From the NCBI GenBank assembly GCA_013399855.1, contig VXAY01005956.1, positions 1,471,319 through 1,535,318 on the forward strand: a stretch of 64,000 nucleotides of DNA. Reading direction: 5' to 3'. Below the pieces are notes generated by a model. That model worked only from the letters and a program-made list of their open reading frames with translations, ran no database searches and had not been told where the DNA came from. Below, one piece after another: positions 52,709 through 64,000 of this stretch. This DNA comes from Oxyruncus cristatus. Taxonomy: Eukaryota; Chordata; Aves; Passeriformes; Cotingidae. The translations under genes and the position numbers were made by a program. The first letter of the stretch is position 1; each line of letters starts with the position of its first letter.

Positions 52709-55700
52709 TAATTTATATTTTGTACTGAAGTGATACGGTCAGGAATTTTAGGGTCAACATTTAAATGTCCAGAAATTAACTCTGATGTGGATCTTAAAAG
52801 TTCAAAGCCAACTGAACAGAAACAGAAAAGCAAACCAAAACTTGAGCTTCTCTAAATCTACACGTATACTGCTGCCAGTGGAAACGGTGGCAGTCTGCAA
52901 GACTCAAACCAGTTTCTCTAGGGCCCATCAGAAACAGAGCATTAAATTAGGAGATGGTATAAATTTAAAAAACCCAGCTTCCAGCGGGCAAAGACCTGAA
53001 TTCTCACTGTATTCACACAGTTCACCTAAAAGGGTTCAACTGAGTTTCAACCCATTTGCAATGAGGAATATACTCTTGGAGAATTATGAGCCTACAAGAA
53101 AGATGGAGAGGGACTTTTTTACAAAAATCAGTAAGAGGAAAATCACAATACAGCTTTTAAAACAGGACATGATTGCTTGAACTGTAACGTCAAGCAGTAT
53201 CAGTTTTATAAGATATTTTCCAAGGTTCTGCCTTTAGAAAGAAGTTTTTATGGAGCTCCATGACAGAATGGCGAAGATTTCCCACCCTGGAGAAGTTCTC
53301 CCCTTCCTCAAACGTCTTCAGCTCACAGTTATCCAGGTCCCAGCAAGAGACAGCTCCAGCAATACCCGCCCTGGTTATGAGCTCGATCTCCAGCAGTGTT
53401 ATCGGAATCACAGAAGGCAATACTGAAGTCTGGGCTAAAAGCGTGTTCAAATCATACAACTTAACAATTCACTGCATGTTGGGTGAACTGCAGGTACTCT
53501 CCAGGCACCTGTTTCTGATGTGGCAAGTGCTGAGTGTGTGCCTTTAACAAGGCCAGTGCTGAGGACTGCACTGTCCAACCCTGTGGGCCACTGGGGTGTG
53601 ACACAGACAGATGCCATCGCACTCTTCACAGGAAGGGACCTTTTCAGCCACAGTGATCTGACCATGTAGCCTAAACCTCACCCTGCAATCAATCAGTAAG
53701 TGGGAACAAATGACCAACTCAGCCTTTTCATTGCTCAAATAATAATGGAGGAAAACCAAACAAAGTATACTATACTTGTTTTAGGAAGACTCCTATAATA
53801 ACAGAGATAAAGTTTACTTTGTTTCCACTGTATCTTCTGCAGCCTTAAATAAGCAGCTCTACTACTAACAACAGTCTGATTGGGATTTTCCAACTGAAAA
53901 TAGTATTAGAAATTTTTGAAAATGGGACCAGTTACAAAAATAAATTCTCCAGTGAAGAACAATCAACAGAACAGAATGCTAATCAGGTCACTGGCAATAG
54001 CCTACTGGTACCTTGCTTGGGATAGAAAACTTGGTCTGCTCAGCCTTGCCGGGAGTGTGAATAGCAGTAAGAGGAGGAGGCCAGGAATGGGTCATCTCCT
54101 AGGGAAGAAAGAGAAAGTTTTGAAAACAAATTCATGTACGTAAAGAAGAACGAGAGCTAAAAAGGATCATGTGTGCTGCACTGAGCCTGGAGATCCAACT
54201 GTCCAAGGAAGTGACCCCACCATCACACGTCCTTCTATCCCAGCTGAACACCTGAACTACCCAACAGGCAGCACTTCCTCGCTATGACAGCGAGGACAGG
54301 TTGTACCCTTCAAATTGTGACTCCATCAGGTGACAGCTGATTCCACCTCCATGGTCAGCCTCTCAAGAGTCACGAACAGAGCAAGGTTTTACCTGCAAAG
54401 CCCAAGCAGGAAGGGGACCCTCCTGCACAGCACTGGATGCAACCCTACAGAGGGGTGCGTGGTGGCAAGATGCAGCCATGTGGGGGTGTGTATGTGTGGG
54501 GGGAAACAGTGAAACAGAGAAACTGCAGAAGTGTTGGTTTAGGCAGAGCTTGTAAATGCCCTGCTAATGAGTGTGTATTATGGTAGATACTGCTACTTTC
54601 TCTCTTATCTTTGTTTTTAATTTAATAAATACCCAGAGAGGCAGTAATACTTGACTCTGGCTTTCTGTTGTATCTTTGTCTTGGTCGTTTTTCTTTGCCT
54701 ACAAAGCTCAGAAAAGAATTCTTTCTTGAGGCAAGGGAGGCAAAGAGCAAAAGAGGGTCTGATCTAGGAAATTTTATGTTCAATGTCCATAATCCTGACA
54801 GCAGTAAACTTTCCAGCTGCTATTTCACACTGGTCAAACCCAGGGCCATTCCCAACAAAGCTTATGAACAGGCAAATTTCTGTAGGTAACATGACAACCA
54901 CTGCAAATGCTCCACAAATAAAAATATACAATAAATTAAAGGAAACATAACTGTTGTCAGAAGGGCAGTGTGCTGGGTGCATTTCATCTAAAGACGTGAC
55001 CTGGGTGGCTACAGCTCACACTAATGTATAATTTACTGAAGATAAAGCCAGCAAGTTTCAGATCTTCAGTTATCCCTCCAAAAGTACGTGTCACACAAGA
55101 GCTTAGGAGAGAGAAGGGAAGACCATGCACCATGGTCCTCAGTCAGTGGGACAGGCAGACATGTAAACTTCCCCCAGCTCTTGATAGGCACTAGTGGTTT
55201 TGGCCCACCAAATTTCTCCCCTTAGCAACACTGCTACTGCAGTGAGGGCTGGCTGAGCCATGCAAGGGACATGGCCCAGGATCAACCACTGTGTAGGGAA
55301 ATCCTCAACAAGTCTTGGCAGAGGCAGGAGGGCAGGGCTGGTGCAGACGTCAGTGCTCCTGAAAGAGCTTCTGGGTTTCTGCTGTGGAAACCCAGCGCAC
55401 ATTTTCATTGCACAAAGCCCAGACTGTGGCAATGAGGAGGAGAGAAGCAGCTGGTGAACAGCTCATCCCTCCCGGTGCGTGAGGCTGCAGCAGCCCAGTG
55501 CCATGACAAGAAGTGCATTCATTGTCTGACCTCCACACAGGGGAAGGCAGAAAAAGATTTAAGCATCCGGTGAACTTTTCTGTGAGATAATATAATCCAA
55601 ATCCCGCATGCTTCTGCCAAATCCTACGCCACAGACGTTGCTTTGTGGCAAATCTCTTCATAGCAAAACGATGAAACAGGGACTGGATCGCATAATTAAA

Positions 55701-57834
55701 AGAGGGACGGGCAGTCTGACTGAAGGCAGAAATGAAGCGTATTCTAGAACTGCAATTATAGGCTTGACCTCAGCCTCTTCCTGGCCACAGATAAAAGGCT
55801 GTACAGAAAGCCTGGGATTCATGGGAAGGTGATGTCAGCAAACATTTCAGAATATTCACTGTCAAAATGCATCTAGTATCCACTGCGTACCCAGTTGGCA
55901 GACTGAAGCATAAGCAAACCTAGTCAGGTCCCTGTTAGGGGACACCTGAACATAAAATAGTGAGAAAAGGGAAAATGACTCTGCTAGTTGAGGAAATTCA
56001 ATTACAAGGTATGAAATCCTGACTCCACTAAGGTCAGAAGCAAAAGTCAACTTCAGAGAGGTTAGGACTATCCAATCCATGTGTTTACAGAGTGACTTTG
56101 TGAGCATCAAGGTCTGTTACAAAGGTACCAAGCTAGCTACACCGAAGCATTTCACTGCAATTATCACTGCAACAAAAATCATTGGACAGAAAATTCCAGA
56201 CAGGATCACACATGCAAAACAGCACAAACATTTAAAGCTTGGTGTATAAACAAACACTGTGTGTGGAAGGAGGGAGGAAGTATATAGTTGGTTAAAGAAA
56301 CATATCTACATCTACCCACAGAGCACTGTTGACCAAAAATCTTGAGTGATGGTAGAGAAAGTTTTCAGTTTACTCATCTGAAAAATGTCACTTCCAAATG
56401 TCTGGGCAGCAACCCCAAACCGACCACCACATGACTGCATATCCCACTCAGGCAGAGCACTGCTGAGCTACAGAATGACACCCAAAAATGGCACTGCACC
56501 GTTGTCAGGGAAGGGTCAAACCCCACGTCCTGCAGGGATGTGGCTGTCTGCCTAACTCACTCCTACTCTGTTCCTTAAGCACAGGCACATTACCCTGGAG
56601 AATCAGAAGAAAGGACGTCATTTATTTAATCTTCCACATGACTTCACCATCCTTTGCTATGCCCCAATTTCTTCTGGAGGTCCCTCATCTTTAAGTACTC
56701 GCTAAGCTCTATCTTGTTTAACGTGTGAAATCTGATATATCTACCTTCTAATATGTTAAGACTATAAAGAGCCACACAAACAGTGTGTATGCTGCGCATG
56801 TATCTATTAAGATGTGTCTGCAGCCACCTTGGTTTGTAAATAACTGGGAAAGTAGACAGGGAATTGCATTTTTTTTTTCCAGGAAAAGTTAAAAAACTTT
56901 AATCAATCCAAATTTGGAAGTATTCAGAAATTCCTGGAAGTAAAAATAATAAAACCGAGCATCTGAAATGCTTTAAAGAGGAATTTAATGGAAACAAAGT
57001 AATCCCAGAAAATTGAGTTAGGATTTATTTTCACATGGTTTGGACTTAAAGTAATTCCAAAATCATGTTAACTGTTGGAGTGGGCAGATGACTGCTATGG
57101 AAGCATGCATTTTTTTTTAGACCTGGAGATTAAATGAGAAAGTAAACCTGCACAGTTTGTTGGCTTAGAAGTCACTGTGGTCCTCTGATGTAGTAACATC
57201 AAGCATCCTCCTTTTCTGAAAATTATTTAAACATTGTTTTAATTGAGTCCATGTGTTTTGTTTATTAGAGCTAGGCACGCTCGTCTCTTCAGCAAAGTCT
57301 GCTTTTTCAGCTCTAAAAGCCCTCAGGTGAGTAACTAAGAAGGACACATGCAGACACTATCTAATGAATCACCCAAAATACAAATACCCCAAGCAAACCT
57401 TCGAAGGGCTGCAGAGGTACAAAGCCAAATCACGATTTAAATGGAAGGAGAGGACTGGGGAAGGATTTAAACTTGCAAGTTTCTAAGGGAAAGGTCAGAG
57501 CTAAAGAACTGAGTACAGGGGATATGGGGCAGATGGTAAATAGTTTTACAAAACTAGTCCCTAAAATTAATAGCTGCCTTCAAGATTTATTTCCTGTCTC
57601 TGTATTTCATTTTTCCATCATTTCCTTCTTGTTCAAAAGAAAGTGTGCCGTGTTTTTAAGTACAGATAAAAGCACTGAGCCAGGCTCTAAGAGGTCATTA
57701 TGGAAAAAAGAACCAGGATTGTGTACTCTGCATTCCTACGGAGGCAGCTTCCCTTCCTGCAGTGCACTCTAAACTGCTTAGCCTGATCTAATTTGAAGTC
57801 TCCCAAGATACAGGGCTCATGCTACCTCCCTTGG

Positions 57835-58170
57835 GAGAATCGAGGGGAGACATGAGAACAGTCTTCAATTACAGAAAGATCTGTTCCTAAAGGAGAGAAT
57901 AATCTGTTCTCCAGTTTTGTGGTGGATATGAACTTCAACTGCAGCCAGAAAAAATTCCAGTCAGACGAAAGAAAAGGCTCCCTAATGGTGAGGATTCTGC
58001 AGCACTGAAATAGATTGCTCAGAGAGCTACACGGACTCCATCTGCGGAGGAACACACTTAAGAAAAGATCAGAACACATCAGTCAGGAATGGCTTAGGCA
58101 GAATTGACTCCTACATTCGGACTGGGATGCACAATAGGTGATGAGACTTCTAATACCTTTCCCAGCCCTT
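57835..58170 (+). mobile_element. Old, diverged CR1 LINE 3' region
   Basis: Several blocks match in order the 3' part of CR1 as known from amniotes: GAGACATGAGAACAGTCTTC, ATAATCTGTTCTCC, a GTGGTGGAT block, CTAATGGTGAGGATTCTGC, AGCACTGAAATAGATTGC, CAGTCAGGAATGGCTTAGG and finally GATGAGACTTCTAATACC followed by CCCAGCCC. The copy is much more diverged than the two short CR1 ends elsewhere in the window, so it is an older insertion. It lacks the terminal ATTCTATG motif. Several open frames of 70-122 codons overlap it on the minus strand; they are chance frames in antisense to the repeat. Confidence 0.8.
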
Positions 58171-61100
58171 TTTCTTGTTCTGCAGTTTTCATAGATCTCT
58201 GTTGGCCAAACCCTGTCCTTACTGCCTCTCTTGGGGATACATTTACAAAAAAGTAGAAAAAGAAAGCAGCAATCCTGATGTCTTCCTTCTGTGGCCACAA
58301 AGGCAGTCTCAGGACTGACACCTTGCCCACATCATTAGAGGACAGCCAGTGGTGCAGGAGGAGGAGCAGCCCCGCACACACCACTAGCAATAAATGCAAT
58401 CTGAGGCCACTGCTGCTAAAGAGACTGTCTGTGGTATTCTCTCTGTCAAACGCCCTTCTCAATCCTTTTAACTCCTAGCTAAATCTGTTGCTTTCAACTT
58501 TCTCCAGTTTTTGGTAACACAGTATGTTAAAGTTGCACTCAGAAAAAATGAACATGTGATGAATAGATTTTCTAAGGTTATTACAAACTTGATGCTACAG
58601 CTGGTGCTAAGCAACCTACTGCCTTGATGGAATAAAGATAGCCAAGTGATTTGCCATTTATTAAAGACTCTATTAATGATTTATTAATGTTTTATCAACT
58701 ATTTATCAATGCAACCTTGGTAAAAAGTTTGTCTTGTTTCACAGCATCTTTCTGGTTTCTGCATTTATACAAACCTGATCAAACTATCTGCTAGGAGGCC
58801 AGTAATGCATGAGGGGCAGCCCCATTTTATGTGTGTGATGCATACTGAATTAAAAAACATCTCAGCCCATTTCATCTTTGGAGGAAAGGATAAGGAAAGA
58901 ATGAATATATGAACACATATTTATATACAGACAAGCAAATGACACTAAACCCTAAAGGAACACAAAAGTGATAACCTTACAGGATGTTTTCATTCGCATT
59001 CCTTATGAAGGAATGGAAAATTTGCAGGAGCAGTTGGGAATATCCTGATCAGTTATCTGGCCTGACTTAAATTGGTCCAAAGGCTTCCTTAGAAAAGGAT
59101 TTTGATACATTGTCACTATTGACAGGGACATGATAGATAAATTCATGAATATACATTTGATTATTATGTTTCAGCATTTAGGAAAAAATTCTCATCAGCA
59201 AAGGGATACCACACCTTTTGCCTGTAAGAGAAAAAAACCCAAAAAGCAACCAAAAGACTTCAGTGATGGCCTCCAAAGAAAACAATTTTTTCTGGTATGA
59301 ATGTTAAGGCAGGAATCAATTTCCTCATGCAAACGTTTTAGCAAATTTGTTATGAGTGGCTAGTGCCCAGTAAATATTTTTGAAGGAACAATGGGGTGGC
59401 ATCTGAAATGATGTCTTTGTCATACTAGAATTTATCTTTTTGGTGTACTAAAAACTGCTTGAAATCCATTTGGAAATACACTGCATAAATGTGTGAGTTT
59501 ATTATTGAAAAGGTAGAATTTATTCTACAAAAAGTAATCATTTCCCTGACCATAACCTAAACCACAGCGTTCACCCGTGGGTTTTATCAGTGGCAACAAA
59601 TAAGTTCCCTTTGCCAGCTGTAGATGGTAAATCATTATTCCTTCCCATATTAACAAGAAGGAGACAGACAAAAATTATATTCAGTGAAAATGAACATAGA
59701 AATTGCTTTAGAAGGCAACAGAGGTTGACTATAAACTTTACGACATATGTTTTCTTTTCCTACTTTGTTAACGCTTGGAAATCCACAAAGAAATATGGAC
59801 ATTTTCTTTTTCTGCTGAGTTTCTCAATATTCTCTGACTCCTGTATACCTCAAACTTTCCAATATGTTTTCCTCCTACTGTAGCTTTTATAACTAATAAC
59901 ACTCATATTCTTGGCTTAGAGCATTTACAAGACAATAAAAAAATAGTAAATCATGACTGATGCACTTACTTCTCTAACCAATCTTGTGTATGTGAAGAAA
60001 AACAATGCTCCAAATTACAGTGAGAAGGTATCTCAGCCCAAGAAGCTGTTTTAGGGGGAGAGTAATGAAGCTACACCACATGAACCCACCATCGGATTCC
60101 AATTTAACAAGTCGGATACAATCCTAAAGGAAACCATAGCCCATATAATAGTGTGTCTACCCTGTCAAATGATTTAGCTTCCTTCTGGGCCCTGGGCCCA
60201 AACAGTCCACACCGTGCACACAATAGTTCACTCCTGAGGTTCCTCTGTGAAACAGGTAGGATATTTCCTTCAGGGTCCACCTCAGGAAGATTGTAAATAT
60301 ATGTGGTCAACAACTGTCCTGAATGTGGCTCACACTGCCCAGGACAATCCTTCAATTTAATCCCAAGCAAGTTCTGCACCCTTGAGCACCTTCTCACATG
60401 TTCCTGGCATTTTTAGGACACGCACCACAATCCCCAGAGGGGCCTACTATAAAAACATCATTATGGTGAACGGCACAGAACAAGAGATCTGCAGCAGCTG
60501 CATCCCTACTCTTGCCAGGTTAAGGTTACCAGTATGAGTAAAGTGCAGGAAGGACGTGGGAGGTCACAGAACATAATCAGCAAAAAAATTCACACTGTGT
60601 AAGAAAGGAACCAGGGCCTTACAGGAAGCACATGGAACAGCTCTCTTGACAAGTAAGTTTTATATCACCAGACAGGCATGTACTCAACAATGCTGAGGTA
60701 ACTCCCCATCCAAGACAGGCAGGAGGTGCCTTGTCTACCACAGGAACATGTGGGGTTTGCTAAGGACAGCCCACAATGGCTGAGTGCAAGGAGAGGATGA
60801 CCAAAGCTTTGAAGTTTTGCCAAGCACATGTGAGATGCTGGGCCACGTGAGGCTTTCCTGTTTCCATACAACTGTTCTTCTGGACAGACCGGACGGGTCA
60901 GGAACATGGAACTGTCAGAATGGGTCAGACCTAAGGTCCCACTCACCTGGGATGCTATGGACAGTGTTTGGGGCTGTGTCTTTCACAGAGCATTTCAAGA
61001 ACACCAGAGCAATCATGAGGGTAAAATCCTGATCCTCCACACTTACTAATTCCCAGCCTTTTCTGTTAAATACCACATCCGGAACTGGATATTCAGTTAA

Positions 61101-61592
61101 CACCACCTAACACCAGTTTTAGAGTCCTACAAGTCACTGATACACCCATAAATAATCAAGTACTTGCAGTCACGTGTACAGGATCCAGTTCCAGAAAGCC
61201 AGGCATCCTTCAGCTGTCTCTCCAGTAACTAAACTAATGGCTTTGTTGCCCAATACACAGAACCAGAGCCCTGCTGTGGGCAGTATGGCCAAAGCAATAC
61301 CTCCTGTTCTTGCCAGTTCCTCATCCCATATCTCAGCCATACCCCATTGATTTTATTTATTCGAATTCATACTTGTTGGTAACCATCCCCAGGGATGGCA
61401 CATTTAATTGTCATGAGGGCCCCAAGAGATAGGAAGTATGCATTGAACTGTTAAATGCAACATAACATCCTGGCACTACAACAGTATAATATAAACAAAG
61501 GCACAATAAGTCATAAAAAGCTAATTCTTTCAAAAGTTACTAATACCAACATATAATTTCATCTCTGCAATTTAAAAACCATTGGCAAAAAC

Positions 61593-62020
61593 CCCATTCT
61601 CCAAGTAAATAAGCAACTGTGTTTTGAAACTATTCACTGCTGGCACTTGTTTAAGGGAATCTGGTAATTTGTTCCATCCATCCTGAGCTTCACAAGCAAA
61701 AAAGCATGTCTTGAATCGCCTGTTTTCTTCTCTGAAACTTAGGGTTCACACCAAGAGGAGAGCAGAACTATAATTTACAGTTACAAAACAAGACTACCCT
61801 GAGGCACTCCACTGTGTACATTTATACAATACGTTACATCATCTCCTTTACATTGTCATATGTAATCAGTTCATGGTTTTCTTCATACAAAATACAACAG
61901 TGAATTATGTAGTCACAGGACAAGACCTTATCAATGCAATTTATTATAAAACACAATTAATTTCTGGAGCCACTTATGCCAATGTAGTGAAAAAATAAAT
62001 TCTCCAAATTCCATAGCAGG
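61593..62020 (-). pseudogene. Degenerate non-LTR retrotransposon reverse-transcriptase relic
   Basis: On the minus strand, pieces of a LINE ORF2 appear in the right order. A LLWNLEN...YIGISG block lies at about 61960-62020, comparable with the LLxKLExYGIxG region. TYDNVK follows at 61846-61863, then GVPQGS at 61793-61810 (the RT signature before the catalytic block). WNKLPDSL...VNSFKTQL, the conserved tail of many LINE proteins, lies in a 48-codon open stretch at 61593-61736. The three named motifs are in different frames. Only about 39 codons separate GVPQGS from WNKLP, where intact elements have far more, so the YxDD catalytic block is deleted. The element is inactive. The tail fits L2, CR1-like, Rex or RTE clades; I cannot decide which. 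Confidence 0.7.
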
Positions 62021-64000
62021 TAAAATTAAATTGCTAAACTACAAAACTTCTTGTTCAGTAGGCTTAGCACAGAAACTGTTTAAGTTTTATATTTTAGAAC
62101 CATGTAACCAGCATAAAACTTAAATCCTGACAATATGATGAAGTCGAGTCCAAAAATCATCAGGGATTTGAAAACATTAACTTGTGCCAGAAGACACCAG
62201 CTTTAGTCTTAGAACAGGAGTGTTAATTATCTAAGATGGTGTATGGGAGAAAATAAGGAACCGGGTTAGGCAATTTACATGAGTTGAAAGCTAAATTCTT
62301 TCGTATAAGCCATGATTTGCTTTCGTTAAGATCGGACTCTGAGTGTTACTCATCAAATACAAAGAAATGAAGCTGCTGTACAGTACACATGGAAATCCTT
62401 CACAAAGGCTGGTTTTTCGTCTTCAAAACCAAGACTCTGCCAGACCTCTTATTCTGCTTACCACACAAGCAGTATTGGGTTTTCCTGAGTGGGTGTGCCA
62501 GGGTCGCATTTGTTTTTAATGTTGTTCTTACACGGTCTCATCAACACCTCAACTGTAATGCCGCTAAAATAGCGGTCTGAGGATGAAGCCAAGACACAGT
62601 GAACACCTAGAAAAGCTCAAACCTGCCCTTCTTCACCATTTCCTTTTCCTCATTTATGTGATGCTCTCCCTACTATGTGTCTCAGTTAACAACTTGCTTC
62701 TCCCTTCACGTATGAAGGATTCATTTTCCCCTGAGGAGCATGATTATCTTCCCAGCGCCTACATCAGGAACTACGAATACTTTGGGGGAAAAAAACTGTC
62801 TCTTTTTTTTGTCTTATGCGATGTCTCTGGCAGTGGTGGAACTTCTGAATACTGGCTGGAAATTGGGAACAGGGAATATTGGCTGGAAAACCCTGTGTAG
62901 ACAACATAGCCAGTTTGGTTGGCATTCAGCAAGCCCCTGATGCACAAAGAAACTCCAAACTGAAGCCTAATCATTGGATCCTCTAATTTTTTCACCTTTC
63001 GTAAGGTTAAGCTTAGCATGTTCACCAAAGAATATACTATGGGTTCTGTAACAGAGCAGCAGAGTCCTTGCTGCCTCTCATGCTCAACCCTTTAATTCTC
63101 TTCTCTTACAGTAAGACCTAAGCAGCCACCTGAAACCCTCTCATGCAACCTGGTATTTATTATAGTAATTTTAGCCTTTAGAAAAGAACAAACATTTCAG
63201 TCTAGATTTCCTTTTCCTCACTTGTGCCTTGAAGCAGGTCTGTTCCTGCATCTGTGTGTCCTGTAAATCATGCCAACACTCCCCTTTGATCCAGTCCTGC
63301 TAAGCTAACAGGTGTAGAAAAAATTGAAGTATGTTACAGAAGATGTTTTGATACAACATATACTTTTTTGGCATGTCAGCCTTACCTAAATAAGCCAGCC
63401 TAAAGAGTAAAGAAAACCGAAGCCAAGACATGCTGAGGGTATTTTTTGATCTCCCTTAAGGTATAGAGGCTTCAGAGTTTTTCTGGTAGACAGATTCCCA
63501 CTGTTGCATGCATTTGATTCCTCATTTCCCAGCGTGTTCTTTCTTACACAGTTAGTAAGTTTGAGGTTGGAAATATGAAATACTTGGGACTGCCACTAAG
63601 ACATATGACAGCTGAGGGTGCTTGGTCCTACACAGAGCAGTCCTAATGTCTGAAATCAGCATGCTCTGACTCTATACCAGATTGATACATCCTCCTCCTG
63701 TGTCTGCACTTTTTAAAAACTTCTGACAGCAAACTACATTGAAACAAACTAAGTCCTAAAAACAGGGCTGAAAAAGGGCAAAGTCCATAACCTTCCTGTC
63801 TCCAAACACTACACTACTTTTTTTTCCCACAGGAAAATCAATGAACAGGACACAAAAGCCACAGCGCTGAAATGCAGCAAGTTTGGTGCTCTGGCATTTA
63901 GAAATCATATATCTACATTACTAGACGATGACATGTACCGTCTTTTTGGCTTCTAGATGGCCAAAAAGGAATAGCAAACTGTTCATTAGTAAAAGTTTAT

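Larger units (their letters stand above)
51130..64000 (-). other. AFF3: Intron of the AFF-family gene, upstream of the WSDP exon (partial)
   Basis: Intron sequence before the 51.1 kb exon in transcription order, interrupting the frame in phase 1. The preceding exon is not in the window; in AFF proteins it would carry the EMTHSWP-type segment, and I found no trace of that on the minus strand. Contents are a palindromic element (52278-52355), an (AATC)8 microsatellite (52677-52708), an old CR1 copy (57835-58170) and a LINE reverse-transcriptase relic (61593-62020). Overlapping open frames and several retained CpGs occur at 53190-53547 without a recognisable product. The remaining sequence shows nothing I can name. 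Confidence 0.65.

Noticed and set aside
52785..53180. 131-codon plus-strand frame
   Set aside because: Low-complexity Lys/Ser/Asn-rich translation typical of A+T-rich DNA, with no family resemblance and no promoter or splice evidence.
58094..58462. 122-codon minus-strand frame with a hydrophobic LLLVVCAGLLLLL stretch suggesting a membrane segment
   Set aside because: Partly antisense to the old CR1 copy. The hydrophobic run comes from a simple agcagcagg-like stretch read in reverse.

Overview
This window reads as bird nuclear DNA lying almost entirely inside introns of one long minus-strand gene. The evidence for a bird is two short CR1 LINE 3' ends with the avian ATTCTATG-type tail, a third older CR1 copy, and a roughly 1-kb avian endogenous-retrovirus solo LTR. 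Base composition is A+T-rich, there are no operon-like ORF runs, and no open frame beyond the LTR exceeds about 140 codons, which fits vertebrate intron sequence.

Two exons can be supported, both on the minus strand. The upstream exon (51078-51129) encodes WSDPAGKVATKSVPQKS plus split end codons. The downstream exon (14449-14500) encodes MLEDDLKLSSDEDDNEQ. Each is 52 nt, each has consensus acceptor and donor sites, and the phases join exactly (TC|A makes Ser). The MLEDDLKLSSDE signature belongs to the AF4/FMR2 (AFF) family of super-elongation-complex scaffolds. The EDDNEQ ending and the very long introns favour AFF3 (LAF4), with AFF2 as the main alternative. The exons are 36.6 kb apart, and transcription runs from high to low coordinates.

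Layout: 1-14448 is the intron downstream of the DLKLS exon, holding simple repeats, a possible MIR-like scrap and a tentative 12-nt microexon near 8.76 kb. 14501-51077 is the large intron, holding the solo LTR (16065-17059) with an internal 51-bp tandem repeat, two CR1 3' ends (21.7 and 27.2 kb), GC-rich patches (31.8 and 37.4-37.9 kb), a 78-nt imperfect hairpin (35.0 kb), and a 40-N assembly gap inside poly(T) at 42.3 kb. 51130-64000 is the upstream intron, holding a palindromic MITE-like hairpin (52.3 kb), an (AATC)8 microsatellite, an old CR1 copy (57.8-58.2 kb) and a decayed non-LTR reverse-transcriptase relic (61.6-62.0 kb).

I saw no tRNA, rRNA, CRISPR array, intact transposon or second host gene. 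Most of the remaining open frames are chance ORFs or frames running through repeats.
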